From assembly GCA_024636975.1 (NCBI GenBank), contig JAGXGA010000013.1, positions 1 to 64,000 on the forward strand: 64,000 nucleotides of DNA, given 5' to 3'. Origin of the DNA: Mariniphaga sp. GTDB lineage: Bacteria > Bacteroidota > Bacteroidia > Bacteroidales > Prolixibacteraceae. The notes beneath the pieces are model-generated. The model worked only from the letters and a program-made list of their open reading frames with translations, was not told where the DNA came from and did not search any database. Shown piece by piece: positions 1 through 9,236 of the stretch; position 1 is the stretch's first letter, and each line of letters opens with the position of its first letter. A program made the position numbers and the translations under genes.

Positions 1-278
1 CATAAGCTGATCATTAACTCTATAAAATGTAAATTGGTCAACAGGGTGTTTGCAGTTATAAAAAGGCAAACACCATACGTGAGTATTTATCAACAAAATT
101 TTGGTTAATAAATTTGCATATATCTTAGAATTCACAGAGCCAGGAGAAGAGTGCTATAAATTGGGATTGGAGTATATTGATAGATTTAGTTTGGAAATGA
201 ATAAGATAAATAAATAATAACAACTAATCGCACTGAGTGGGCACTGTGCCCTTTGCTCTGTGCCCAAAGCGATACACT
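1..278. other. Left-edge region without a confident gene
   Basis: No complete gene is visible. An open stretch without a start codon runs on the + strand from 83 to the stop at 215-217 (its end reads YIDRFSLEMNKINK). It could be the decayed end of a gene, but nothing identifies it. Positions 241-265 hold a run built from TGTGCCCT/TGCTCTGTGCCC units, the left flank of the repeat pair around the next gene. Confidence 0.4.
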
Positions 279-644
279 ATGGCAAATTTTAGATTTATGG
301 ATTTGGATATTTGGAAGGAGTCGATTGAAATGAATGACCGGCTGTTTGATTTGGCAGATTTGATGAGTGATGCCAGAAGTTATAGGGTAGCTGAGCAATT
401 GAGAGGTGCTTCATTAAGCGTTTCCAATAACATTGCTGAAGGTTCCGGTTCATTTTCAGACAAAGATTTTGCACATTTCCTAAATATTGCCAGAAGGTCA
501 GTTTTTGAAACTGCCAATATTTCTTTTGTAGCATTCAGAAGAAAGTTTATTGATCAGAAACTCCTGGATCAGATACTTAATGATTTAGATGTATTAAGTA
601 GAAAAATATCAAACTTTAGAAAGACACTATTAAAAAATAACTAA
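279..644 (+). CDS. Four-helix-bundle protein (23S rRNA IVS / S23 family)
   Basis: A 121-residue protein of the four-helix-bundle family first known from 23S rRNA intervening sequences. Features seen are FMDLDIWKESIEM near the N-terminus, AEQLRGASLSVSNNIAEGSG in the middle (the family hallmark), and a helical C-terminal half with ARRSVFETANI. An upstream GTG at 237 would add 14 residues, but these translate the TGTGCCC repeat, so the ATG at 279 is preferred; 121 aa is also the usual family length. The exact repeat GCACTGTGCC lies on both sides (241-250 and 648-657). Members are scattered as single genes in Bacteroidota and their cellular role is unclear. It lies 73 bp before ATPase 1, with no evident functional link to it. 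Confidence 0.9.
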   Translation: MANFRFMDLDIWKESIEMNDRLFDLADLMSDARSYRVAEQLRGASLSVSNNIAEGSGSFSDKDFAHFLNIARRSVFETANISFVAFRRKFIDQKLLDQILNDLDVLSRKISNFRKTLLKNN

Positions 645-646
645 AA

Positions 647-706
647 GGCACTGTGCCTGGTTCAGGACTTTCTTTGCCCTGTGCCCTGTGCTCTGTGCTC
701 TTTGCA
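647..706 (+). repeat. TGTGCCCT/CTGTGCTC short repeat, right flank of S23 gene
   Basis: After the S23 gene the sequence has GCACTGTGCC (648-657) and then a run of TTTGCCCTGTGCCCTGTGC-type units up to about 705. The same 10-mer and related units lie at 241-265 before the gene. The pair brackets the gene and looks like a small dispersed repeat rather than coding sequence. The run also creates spurious upstream start codons for the ATPase gene. Confidence 0.6.
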
Positions 707-717
707 ATAACAAGACT

Positions 718-1413
718 ATGATACGAACAGAAAAATTGACCAAAATCTTCCGTACAGAGGAAGTGGAAACATTCGCTTTAAATGAGGTGTCCATACATGT
801 AACCAAAGGCGAATTTGTGGCCATTATGGGGCCATCGGGCTGTGGTAAATCCACGCTGCTGAACATTGTTGGATTGCTCGACAATCCAAGTGGCGGGAAG
901 TATTTTTTCGATGGGGTAGAAGTTGGCGGGTATAAAGAACGCCACCGTACACAAATGCGTAAAGGAAACATCGGGTTCGTGTTCCAAAGCTTTAATCTCA
1001 TTGATGAGCTGACCGTTTACGAGAATGTGGAGCTACCGCTTATTTATCTGAAGATGAAAGCCGGTGAGCGTAAAAAACGGGTGGGCGATGTACTGGAGCG
1101 GATGAAAATCGGGCACAGGGCCAAACACTTTCCGCAGCAGCTTTCCGGTGGACAGCAGCAGCGAGTGGCAATTGCCCGTGCTGTAGTTGCCAATCCAAAG
1201 TTGATCCTTGCCGATGAGCCAACAGGTAACCTCGATTCAAAGAACGGGGCCGAGGTGATGAACCTGCTTACCCAACTCAACCAGGAAGGGACTACCATCA
1301 TCATGGTAACCCACTCAATGCACGATGCAGGTTTCGCACACCGCATTATTAACCTGTTCGACGGTGAAGTGCTGACTGAGAATGTGAATGAACCGATGGT
1401 GGCTATACTGTAG
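718..1413 (+). CDS. ABC transporter ATP-binding protein (ATPase 1, MacB/LolD type)
   Basis: A 231-aa cytoplasmic ATPase of the MacB/LolD/FtsE class that powers FtsX-type permeases. Walker A GPSGCGKST is at residues 38-46, the Q-loop Gln at 90, the signature LSGGQ at 142-146 followed by QQR, Walker B LILADE at 162-167, the D-loop NLD with Asp173, and the H-loop in MVTHS near 199. All catalytic positions are canonical, unlike ATPases 2 and 3. The reading frame can be extended upstream to 688, but those codons come from the TGTGCTCT repeat, so the ATG at 718 is chosen. Permease P1 starts 56 bp after the stop, so the two are probably co-transcribed. The cargo cannot be inferred. Confidence 0.95.
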   Translation: MIRTEKLTKIFRTEEVETFALNEVSIHVTKGEFVAIMGPSGCGKSTLLNIVGLLDNPSGGKYFFDGVEVGGYKERHRTQMRKGNIGFVFQSFNLIDELTVYENVELPLIYLKMKAGERKKRVGDVLERMKIGHRAKHFPQQLSGGQQQRVAIARAVVANPKLILADEPTGNLDSKNGAEVMNLLTQLNQEGTTIIMVTHSMHDAGFAHRIINLFDGEVLTENVNEPMVAIL

Positions 1414-1469
1414 AAGGAAGAAGGGGCAGGAAAAGGTGTACATTATCAATTTGTTTTAGCAAAAGAACC

Positions 1470-3806
1470 ATGAGAAACATTTTAATCACATTTAGAAAAT
1501 TAAGCAGGGAAAAGGTATCAACAGTGCTTGGTATAATAGGGTTGATTGCCGGATTGGTATGTGTGATGTATATTTTCCTGTGGATAACAGATGAGGTGAG
1601 TTACGACCGGCTACATAAAGAGGGTAAGAAAATTTTTGTAGTCCATGCTTACCTTGAAGAAGGATCAGGCACCATGACGTTCAGAGGTTGTCCGCCAATG
1701 GTCGCCCCTTCCTTAAAAGCAGAATATCCTGAGGTGGTTAATTCGTGCCGGTATTTTCCTGCCTATATTGAATCGCTGGCTACATATAAAGATCAAAAGG
1801 TGGTTCAGAAAACTGCATTCAGTGATTATTCATTTTTTGATATTTTTTCTTTTTCATTTGTACAGGGGGGTATCGGAGATGAAGGAGTTTCAAACAGGGT
1901 GGTATTGACGGAAACTGCTGCAAAACGGCTTTTTGGAAATTACAATGCTGTTGGTGAAATCATTAGACTGAATAATCAACTTGATGTAGTGGTGGCAGGA
2001 ATAATTAAAGATATTCCTCAAAATTCATCACTCACCTTTGACCTGATACTTCCAATAGAACTGCTGGCGCATTACTGGGGAATCGACAATCCAAATTTTT
2101 TGAATACATGGTATAACAATGCCTTTACAACCTATGGACTCTTAAATTCTCCCGAAAGTTTCGATAAAATAGCATCAGGGATAACAAACCGGATTCAAAA
2201 GGAACTTCCCGAATCTACGAATTTCCTGAGAGCCTATCGGTTTGAAAACGGCTATTTGTATGAAAGTGGCAATATACGGAACGTAAAAATATTCATACTT
2301 GTTGGTATTCTGGTGTTGATGGCTGCAACGCTTAATTTCATCATACTTAAAACCGCCCAGACTGCCAAACAGGTAAAGGAAACAGGTCTGCGAAAAGCAA
2401 TCGGAGCCAGCAGATGGGGCCTGATACGACTTATTTACAGTGATATTGCCATCATATGTTTATTGGCTTTTATGGTATCGCTGTTGCTGGTAATTATCGG
2501 GTTGCCTGTATTTAATCAACTGGTAGGTAAAAACATCAGCATTTCGGTGTTGCTGAATTTCATTCCCTTGACTGCCCTGTTTGCTGTTTATTTTGTTACG
2601 GTATTGCTATCAGGAAGCTATCCTGCACTTTACCTGTCATCATTTTCACCTGGACAGGCATTTAGTCCAACACACCGCCGGGTAAGAAACAAAAGCCTGT
2701 TCCGTAATGCTATGGTAGTAAGTCAATTTTTGCTGGCCATCATTTTATTGACCTCAACGTTGGTCATTACAAAACAAACAAGGTTTCTGCAAAAGATGGA
2801 TCTGGGCCTGCAAAAAGATGAACTCTTTTATATAAGACTCGACGGACAGCTGAAACCAAAAGCAAATACACTGAAGACAGAAATTCTCAGGCTGCCTGAA
2901 ATTTATTCAGCCTCCATTATTTCACAATTACCAACGGGTATAGGCAATAACGGCGAGGGATGGAACTGGGAAGGCAAAGATCCAAACTTCAAGCCACTGA
3001 TTACAAACTGGAATGGTGATGAAGACCTTCTTCATACGTTTGGGTTTAAATTGCATGAAGGGGAGATGTACAATAATCAGCGTCCGGGAATTTTGATAAA
3101 CAAAGCATTTGCAGATATTATAGGGTGGGACAGTTTTTCAGGAAAGACCATCAATGGTTATGGTACTGACTACCAGATTGCAGGTGTAATCAATGATTTT
3201 CATTTTAATGATCTCTCCAAGGCCATAAAGCCCCTGGTGGTATATCCAATGAATGATGATTCCAGGTCGTGGAATTACTTAATGGTTAAGATGAATATGG
3301 ATAATATTGAAAAAACTCTTTCCGGAATTCAAACTATTTGCAGAGAGTTGGAACCTACTTACCCATTGTATACCTCGTTTTTGGATGATGATTACAACAG
3401 GCTTGTAGTATCAGAAATAAACCTTCAAAAACTGACAGGTATATTTTCGTTGTTTGCACTTGTTGTACTTTGCCTTGGGCTTTGGGGGGTGATTCTTTTT
3501 GTTACAGAACAGAAAACAAAGGAAATAGGAATCAGAAAATGCATGGGAGAAACAGTGACTTCAATTACAGGGAGGTTTCTCCTTCCTGTAATACTTTCCG
3601 GCCTTGCTGCAATTGTCATTGCCGTTCCCATTGCCTGGTATGCCATGAATAAATGGCTCGAGAACTTTGCTTACAAAACCAGTTTAAGCTGGTGGATATT
3701 TGCCCTGGCGGGTTTGTTGGCGTTGGGAATTGCGTTGCTGACTGTGAGCTGGCAGAGTTGGAGGGCGGCAACGAGGAATCCGGTGGTGGCACTGAGGTAT
3801 GAATAA
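1470..3806 (+). CDS. FtsX/MacB-type ABC permease P1
   Basis: An inner-membrane permease of 778 aa with two FtsX halves in one chain. It has one N-terminal membrane segment (about 18-40), a first extracytoplasmic MacB_PCD-like domain, segments at about 272-293, 325-348, 362-390 and 410-432, a second extracytoplasmic domain, and segments at about 653-675, 706-727 and 740-762. The first coupling-loop motif KETGLRKAIGAS is near 304. The second, KEIGIRKCMGET near 683, departs from the array consensus KEIGIRKVNGAK. From about residue 722 protein and DNA switch to the common array tail, so the gene looks chimeric. It ends NPVVALRYE where most copies have NPVEALRYE. It follows ATPase 1, its likely energiser. 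Substrate unknown. Confidence 0.95.
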   Translation: MRNILITFRKLSREKVSTVLGIIGLIAGLVCVMYIFLWITDEVSYDRLHKEGKKIFVVHAYLEEGSGTMTFRGCPPMVAPSLKAEYPEVVNSCRYFPAYIESLATYKDQKVVQKTAFSDYSFFDIFSFSFVQGGIGDEGVSNRVVLTETAAKRLFGNYNAVGEIIRLNNQLDVVVAGIIKDIPQNSSLTFDLILPIELLAHYWGIDNPNFLNTWYNNAFTTYGLLNSPESFDKIASGITNRIQKELPESTNFLRAYRFENGYLYESGNIRNVKIFILVGILVLMAATLNFIILKTAQTAKQVKETGLRKAIGASRWGLIRLIYSDIAIICLLAFMVSLLLVIIGLPVFNQLVGKNISISVLLNFIPLTALFAVYFVTVLLSGSYPALYLSSFSPGQAFSPTHRRVRNKSLFRNAMVVSQFLLAIILLTSTLVITKQTRFLQKMDLGLQKDELFYIRLDGQLKPKANTLKTEILRLPEIYSASIISQLPTGIGNNGEGWNWEGKDPNFKPLITNWNGDEDLLHTFGFKLHEGEMYNNQRPGILINKAFADIIGWDSFSGKTINGYGTDYQIAGVINDFHFNDLSKAIKPLVVYPMNDDSRSWNYLMVKMNMDNIEKTLSGIQTICRELEPTYPLYTSFLDDDYNRLVVSEINLQKLTGIFSLFALVVLCLGLWGVILFVTEQKTKEIGIRKCMGETVTSITGRFLLPVILSGLAAIVIAVPIAWYAMNKWLENFAYKTSLSWWIFALAGLLALGIALLTVSWQSWRAATRNPVVALRYE

Positions 3807-3816
3807 AATTGAAAGT

Positions 3817-4017
3817 TTAATTATAATGACCTTTACAACTTGCAATAAAATTATTATTATGCTCGTCAACTTTATAAACAAGTCGGTGTTCGTCGGTTAT
3901 GCGGCGCGACCAATATCCCGATTTATTAAACTTGAGCGCCTCTGGTTTTCCAATTCCTTGATATGGAGTTCGTTTTATACTTTTCAAAAGTTCCACAATC
4001 TTCCTGAATGTTTTCAT
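3817..4017 (-). pseudogene. yoeB: YoeB-type toxin remnant (5'-truncated)
   Basis: The minus-strand frame contains the C-terminal two thirds of a Txe/YoeB mRNA-interferase toxin. Visible signatures are KIVELLKSIKRTPYQGIGKP, LKFNKSGYWSRRITDEHRLV and the end SCKGHY. Full-length YoeB is about 84 aa with an N-terminal strand-helix including a YLYWQ-like segment. Here that part is missing: the frame extends upstream to 4059, but those codons (KYFLSNCISLF) do not resemble the family. From the ATG at 4015-4017 only 66 residues remain. No YefM-type antitoxin lies upstream on the same strand; the region to 4146 is only about 90 bp. The remnant keeps the catalytic C-terminal residues typical of YoeB, but without the N-terminus and antitoxin it is probably dead. 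It converges on P1 with a 10-bp gap. Confidence 0.75.
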
Positions 4018-4146
4018 TAATACAAACAAAGATATACAATTCGATAGAAAATACTTCATTAATGAATAGTGAAGGTTTCATTCCAAGTGAAGCCCTCACT
4101 AATAACGAGATTGAAAGTGATGATTAAAACTTAAAATAAAATCAAA

Positions 4147-6516
4147 ATGTTCAATAATTATCTGACTTCCGCAATCCGGTTTTTAAAAAGGAACAAGCTT
4201 TTTACTGGAATCAACATTCTTGGGCTTGCGCTCGCCCTGGCTGCATCGTTTATCATTTTATTATTTGTAATCAACGAACTGAGTTACAATACCGGCTTCA
4301 AAAACAGGAAGCAAATTTATCGGGTTTTAAATTATAATGTCGATGTAAAAATAACTGACGACGGATCACCCTATGTTCTTACAAAAAGTATAAAAGACGA
4401 ATTTCCGCAGGTTAAATATGTTTCTCCAACAAAGAATTTGAATAATTTTAGTATTAAACTAAATGAAGAGTTTGTTCCGGTAAGAAATGCAGTTGCTACC
4501 AATTCTGAAATTTTTAAAATTTTTGATATGCCAGTTACCGGCCAACAGGAAAATATTTTGGATGAACCCAATTCAATTGTTCTTTCAAAGGAACAAAGCC
4601 AAAAATTTTTCCCGGACGAAGACCCCATTGGAAAGGATTTGGTTGCTCAGGTAAACGACAAGGAAGAGGTTTTTGTGGTAAAAGGAGTTTTTGATGATAT
4701 TCCCGTTAATTCCACTTTGCAGGCCGATTGTTTTATCAATGACAAATGGGCTTTGGAGCAGCTTAACCTAAGAATCAAGGATAAAAATGCAGAAACTAGC
4801 TGGCGTTACTTATATTGGCAAACCTGGTTGTTACTTGACAAAAATGCTATTACTGCTTCCCTCGAAGAACCATTCAGGGTGCTGGAAGAAAAAGTGTATG
4901 GCGAAGAAGACTATTATGATTTTTCAGTTCAGAATTTACCCGATGTGTATCTTGGTTCACAGGAGATTAACAGTGGCTTTCCCAAAGGAAACCTAAAAAA
5001 TATTCGCATTTTTTCAGCAATTGCCGTTCTTATAATTATCGTTGCAGCATTTAACTACATCATTCTTTCAACGGCCGCGTCAACAGGCAGGGCCAAAGAA
5101 ATTGGGATTCGGAAAACCAACGGTGCCAATACGCAATCCATTCGAAAACAGTTGTTGACCGAATCAGTAGTACTTTCCATGTTGGTTTTACCGGTTGCCG
5201 CGCTTCTCGCCTGGCAGGGTAAACCGTATGCTGAAGAGTTATTTCAAACCAAACTGTTGATTATCCAATCGAATATTGCCATTTATATAATTATTAATTT
5301 GGTACTAACCTTATTTATTGGGTTGGCTTCAGGACTTTACACCTCATCGTTTTTATCGAAGTTGAATGTAATCAGTATTTTAAATAATTCGGTAAAAACA
5401 GGAAAACGTAAATCGCGGGTTCGGTTTGCCCTGATTGTAGTACAACTGGTCATTTTTTGCTTTTTTGTATCGAGTACTTTAATTGTTCGTAGCCAATATA
5501 AATTCGCTCTCAACAAAAATCCGGGTTACTACAACGAGGATATTTTGTTTGTCAACATGGGATTGAATTCCCAAAATTCATTAGCATTTATAACCAATAT
5601 TAAAGCTTATCCTGATGTTATTTCAGCCGGTGGCGCAATTGAAGCTTTGCCAATGATTAACTTTTGGCCATATCCCATGGAGCTTCCGGATGATAAATCG
5701 AAAAAAGTACCCATTGAGCTTTTAGCGGTTGATTTTGATTTTATTGAAACCATGGGAATCCAAGTGCTTGAAGGAAGAAATTTCTCGCGTGAATTTAGCG
5801 ACACGGAAACCTCGTATATATTAAACGAAAAGGCGGTAAAAGCACTTGGATTGACCGACCCGGTTGGGAAAAAAATAGACGTTGTGGATGGAACTGTAAT
5901 CGGGGTTGTAAAAGATTTTAATTTACATTCCATTCACAAAGATATCCCGCCTTTGTTGCTGATTGCATCAGATGATTTTGCAATGCAGGTGGCAATTCAC
6001 CATAAACCAGGCACGCTGGGAAATCTTTTACCTTTAATCAAAACCGAATGGGAAAAAGTCGCCCCTGGCCAGCCTTTCAATTATAAAACCATTGAAGAGT
6101 TTAAAAAAGAAATTTATGCCGAAGAGAAAAACCTGAATGTGATAATCTCAATTTCTGCGCTTTTTTCTTTACTGATTGCTTCTTTCGGCTTATTTGGAGT
6201 AACACTTTTTAGTGTGAAATCTAAGACCAAGGAAATTGGGCTGAAAAAGGTTTTCGGAAGTTCAGAAAAAGGAATTGTATTCTCTTTTCTGCGAACAAAT
6301 TTTGTTTTAGTAGTAATTGCATCACTATTTTCAATTCCGGTTACAATATTAGTTATGAGTCGCTGGCTCAGCAATTTTGCCTTCAAAACCGATATTTCAT
6401 GGTGGCTGTTTGCAATAACTTTTGTTTTGGCTGCGGCTGTGGTTTTGCTAACAGTACTTTGGCATTCGTTCAGAGCATCGCGAATTAATCCGGTGGAGGC
6501 GCTGAGGTATGAATAG
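4147..6516 (+). CDS. FtsX/MacB-type ABC permease P2 (P12-like subgroup)
   Basis: A 789-aa double-FtsX permease. The first membrane segment is at about 20-42 (INILGLALALAASFIILLFV), followed by ELSYN and a KQIYRVL motif at the start of the extracytoplasmic domain. The first coupling loop KEIGIRKTNGANTQS is near 316. The second, KEIGLKKVFGSSEKG near 694, differs from the array consensus. Its last membrane segment and tail (LTVLWHSFRASRINPVEALRYE read as two pieces LTVLWHSFRAS and RINPVEALRYE) lack the VSWQSW cassette, so it escaped 3' homogenisation. By eye it is about three quarters identical to P12, 26 kb downstream, and clearly less similar to the others. Two decayed array tails follow it immediately. 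Confidence 0.95.
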   Translation: MFNNYLTSAIRFLKRNKLFTGINILGLALALAASFIILLFVINELSYNTGFKNRKQIYRVLNYNVDVKITDDGSPYVLTKSIKDEFPQVKYVSPTKNLNNFSIKLNEEFVPVRNAVATNSEIFKIFDMPVTGQQENILDEPNSIVLSKEQSQKFFPDEDPIGKDLVAQVNDKEEVFVVKGVFDDIPVNSTLQADCFINDKWALEQLNLRIKDKNAETSWRYLYWQTWLLLDKNAITASLEEPFRVLEEKVYGEEDYYDFSVQNLPDVYLGSQEINSGFPKGNLKNIRIFSAIAVLIIIVAAFNYIILSTAASTGRAKEIGIRKTNGANTQSIRKQLLTESVVLSMLVLPVAALLAWQGKPYAEELFQTKLLIIQSNIAIYIIINLVLTLFIGLASGLYTSSFLSKLNVISILNNSVKTGKRKSRVRFALIVVQLVIFCFFVSSTLIVRSQYKFALNKNPGYYNEDILFVNMGLNSQNSLAFITNIKAYPDVISAGGAIEALPMINFWPYPMELPDDKSKKVPIELLAVDFDFIETMGIQVLEGRNFSREFSDTETSYILNEKAVKALGLTDPVGKKIDVVDGTVIGVVKDFNLHSIHKDIPPLLLIASDDFAMQVAIHHKPGTLGNLLPLIKTEWEKVAPGQPFNYKTIEEFKKEIYAEEKNLNVIISISALFSLLIASFGLFGVTLFSVKSKTKEIGLKKVFGSSEKGIVFSFLRTNFVLVVIASLFSIPVTILVMSRWLSNFAFKTDISWWLFAITFVLAAAVVLLTVLWHSFRASRINPVEALRYE

Positions 6517-6584
6517 TAAATGTAAGCCTGACGATAAATGGAAGTTATATAGCTTAATTTTGAAGCAGCTAATATATGAAAACA

Positions 6585-6644
6585 GTAAGTTGGCAAATTT
6601 GGAAAACGACTAGTAACCTGGTGGAGGCGTTGAGGTATGAATAA
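6585..6644 (+). repeat. Decayed array-tail relic R1
   Basis: Exactly 20 codons including TAA that read VSWQIWKTTSNLVEALRYE, matching the permease 3' end VSWQSWRAATRNPVEALRYE. The frame is still open and is preceded by an in-frame ATG at 6576. P2, just upstream, does not itself carry this tail, so R1 is not a simple duplication of its neighbour's end. Confidence 0.8.
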
Positions 6645-6651
6645 ATAAAAA

Positions 6652-6719
6652 GTGAGTTGGTCACGATTACCCGGGAGCGGGCAGTGACAAGGAATCCGGT
6701 GGATAGTGTGAGGCATGAT
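6652..6719 (+). repeat. Decayed array-tail relic R2
   Basis: A second tail copy directly after R1. GTGAGTTGG (6652-6660) is followed by an altered stretch with CCCGGGAGC, then in-frame AVTRNPVDSVRHD (6681-6719), matching AATRNPVEALRYE. The open frame through the altered part is broken. R1 and R2 lie head to tail between P2 and P3. Confidence 0.75.
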
Positions 6720-6746
6720 TTAATTTAATCATAAATTTCAATTACA

Positions 6747-9137
6747 ATGAGAAGTTTTAAAGTCATATTAAGGAATCTCTTCCGAAAGAGAAAGTCAAAT
6801 TTATACGCTATTATCAATTTTTCCATTGCGTTTACATGTGCACTTTTGATTTATCTGTTTGTGGCCGATGAGTTTGCTTTCGACAAGCATTTTTCAAAAT
6901 ACAACCAAATATATCGCCTCAATTTAGAGGCAAATGATAAAAGCAACATCAGTTGTAACCTGCCCGGAGTTTTGTTTGATGAGTTGGAGCAACTAGCGGG
7001 AATCGAAGCGTACGCACGTTTGCAAACATACATGGGTGAACGTTACATCGAGGTTGACAATGAAACTTATCTGGATAATAAATTTTTGTTTGGTGATCCG
7101 GAAGTACTTCAAATCTTCGAATTTAATTTTCTGATGGGAAGTGCCGATAATGCACTTGAAAAACCGTTTAATCTGATTCTCAGTAAATCAGCTGCCGAAA
7201 AATATTTTGGCAATGCAGTGCCTCTCGGGAAGACCATCCGGATGGATAACCACGACTTTACAGTATCTGCCGTCGTGGAGGATTTACCAGCCCAAACACA
7301 TTTTGATTTTAACTTTCTGGCTCCGGTTTCAAGTTACCGAAAAATGAATGACAATATTCTAAGCCAATGGTATATATCGGCGTTTAACTACTATTTTCTT
7401 TTACCAGATAATACCGACAGAAGTAAAATTGAGAGTCTGATAACTGACACTTTTACTGAGGGAAACGGCATTTCACCAGAAGAACGAAATTTTAAAATGG
7501 TGCTTGAACCGCTGGCTGACATCCACCTGGAGGCGGTAAAAACACGATGGGACAATGCCATCAAAGGCGACAGTAAAGTAGTTTACGGTTTTATTGTAGT
7601 TGCACTGCTGATTTTGGGTATTGCTGTAGCCAATTATATAAATGTACTCACTGCAAATTACCAGCAGAAAGTGCGGGAAAACAGTATCCGGAAAATAAAT
7701 GGAGCCTCTGGTTTTTTATTAATTCGCGAGCAACTTAGCGAAACTTTTTTCCTGGTTTCTTTCTCTGTAATAGTTGCTGCCGGGTCGGCTTATTTACTCC
7801 TTCCGTTTATCAGTAGTTTGAGTGGGAAAGAACTGGCCCTGAATCTGTCTGTCGTTCCGTTTATAGCAGTGTTGCTTGTTGTGATTGTTTCAAGTTCGGT
7901 AGTTTATCCGGTTTTATTTATACAGTCTTTCAAAACAATCGGATTTTTAAAAAACCAATCTCCTGTTTTAGATTTAAAGAGTCGGAAACAGCACTTCCGG
8001 GTTAGGGGAGGGCTGGTCACTTTTCAGTTAATGATTGCCACAGCGCTTATTGCTTCAGCGTTGATAATTAATAAACAGCTTCATTTGGTGATGAAAGCAA
8101 AAACCGGCTTTGACCAGCAGAATACCATGATGGTAATCAATCCCTACGATGAGACTATGAATAAACGCTACGATTTGTTCAAACAAAAACTGGAGTCTAT
8201 TCCATTGGTTAAGAATGTAGGAGTGGCGCAAAATGCACCGGCAGGATTTATTAATAATTTTACGCCTGTGTGGCTCCCTGGTGAAGAAGACAAGTTAAAA
8301 GCAGATCTCGGACAAATAACTGTCGATCATGATTTTCTATCGGCCATCGGGGCAAAATTTATTCAGGGCAAAAATTTCGATAAAAATATCCTGTTTGATG
8401 AGCAGATGGGAATTGTAATTAACGAATCAGCAGTTAAAGCACTCAATTTGGCAAATCCTGTCGGACAAAGAGTAGTGGTGCAAAACAATGCTTATACTCC
8501 CGACAATGAAATGGAGATTATTGGTGTAGTGGAAGATATGCAGTATTTTACGTTAAAGGAAGCATCGAAACCGGTAATGTATTTTATTCGCGATTGGGGA
8601 AAACACAACATTGTTATTCGACTCGGCGAGGGAAATTACCAGGCCGCTTTGCAACAAATTAAAAACAGTTGGAACGAAGTGGAACCTGGTCTTCCACTTA
8701 CCTACCAGTTTATGGATGGTCGGATCAGTTCCAATTACGCTTCCGAAGTAAATTCGGCACAAATAATTACGATGCTTTCCGGCATTGCAGTTTTTCTCTC
8801 TGTATTGGGAATTTTAGGAATGATCGTCTTTACAGTTCAGCAGCGCTTAAAGGAAATCGGTATCCGCAAAGTAAACGGCGCAAAGATTTCCGAAGTAATT
8901 GTGATGCTCAACAAAGACTTTGTAAGATGGGTGATTATGGCCTTTATAATTGCCACACCCATTGCATACTTCGTCATGAATAAATGGCTTCAGAACTTTG
9001 CATACAAAACTGAATTAAGCTGGTGGATATTTGCACTGGCTGGTTTGCTGGTGTTGGGAATTGCTTTGCTGACTGTGAGCTGGCAGAGTTGGAGGGCGGC
9101 AACGAGGAATCCGGTTGAGGCGTTGAGGTATGAATAA
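6747..9137 (+). CDS. FtsX/MacB-type ABC permease P3
   Basis: A 796-aa double-FtsX permease with the first membrane segment at about 22-42 (NFSIAFTCALLIYLFV), ending in ADEFAFDKHFSKYNQIYRL at the start of the outer domain. The first coupling loop is RENSIRKINGAS near 310, with Arg-Glu-Asn-Ser where the canonical motif has KEIG. The second is KEIGIRKVNGAKISEV near 700. It ends with the consensus tail NPVEALRYE and TAA. The first ATG after the R2 relic (6747) is used; no other start lies close. Its outer domains (about 45-280 and 450-670) have no close match among the other copies, suggesting a different ligand. It is 100 bp upstream of P4. Confidence 0.95.
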   Translation: MRSFKVILRNLFRKRKSNLYAIINFSIAFTCALLIYLFVADEFAFDKHFSKYNQIYRLNLEANDKSNISCNLPGVLFDELEQLAGIEAYARLQTYMGERYIEVDNETYLDNKFLFGDPEVLQIFEFNFLMGSADNALEKPFNLILSKSAAEKYFGNAVPLGKTIRMDNHDFTVSAVVEDLPAQTHFDFNFLAPVSSYRKMNDNILSQWYISAFNYYFLLPDNTDRSKIESLITDTFTEGNGISPEERNFKMVLEPLADIHLEAVKTRWDNAIKGDSKVVYGFIVVALLILGIAVANYINVLTANYQQKVRENSIRKINGASGFLLIREQLSETFFLVSFSVIVAAGSAYLLLPFISSLSGKELALNLSVVPFIAVLLVVIVSSSVVYPVLFIQSFKTIGFLKNQSPVLDLKSRKQHFRVRGGLVTFQLMIATALIASALIINKQLHLVMKAKTGFDQQNTMMVINPYDETMNKRYDLFKQKLESIPLVKNVGVAQNAPAGFINNFTPVWLPGEEDKLKADLGQITVDHDFLSAIGAKFIQGKNFDKNILFDEQMGIVINESAVKALNLANPVGQRVVVQNNAYTPDNEMEIIGVVEDMQYFTLKEASKPVMYFIRDWGKHNIVIRLGEGNYQAALQQIKNSWNEVEPGLPLTYQFMDGRISSNYASEVNSAQIITMLSGIAVFLSVLGILGMIVFTVQQRLKEIGIRKVNGAKISEVIVMLNKDFVRWVIMAFIIATPIAYFVMNKWLQNFAYKTELSWWIFALAGLLVLGIALLTVSWQSWRAATRNPVEALRYE

Positions 9138-9236
9138 ACAACCTTATTGATTTTATTTAACGTAAATCGGATAATGATTATATGTAAATTAAAAACACAG
9201 AGGTACTTTGATACACTTGTTTAAAAACAGAATGCA

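Noticed and set aside
4062-4127. 21-codon + strand frame (MNSEGFIPSEALTNNEIESD) before P2
   Set aside because: It was considered as an antitoxin fragment, but it is on the opposite strand from the YoeB remnant and matches no antitoxin family I know.
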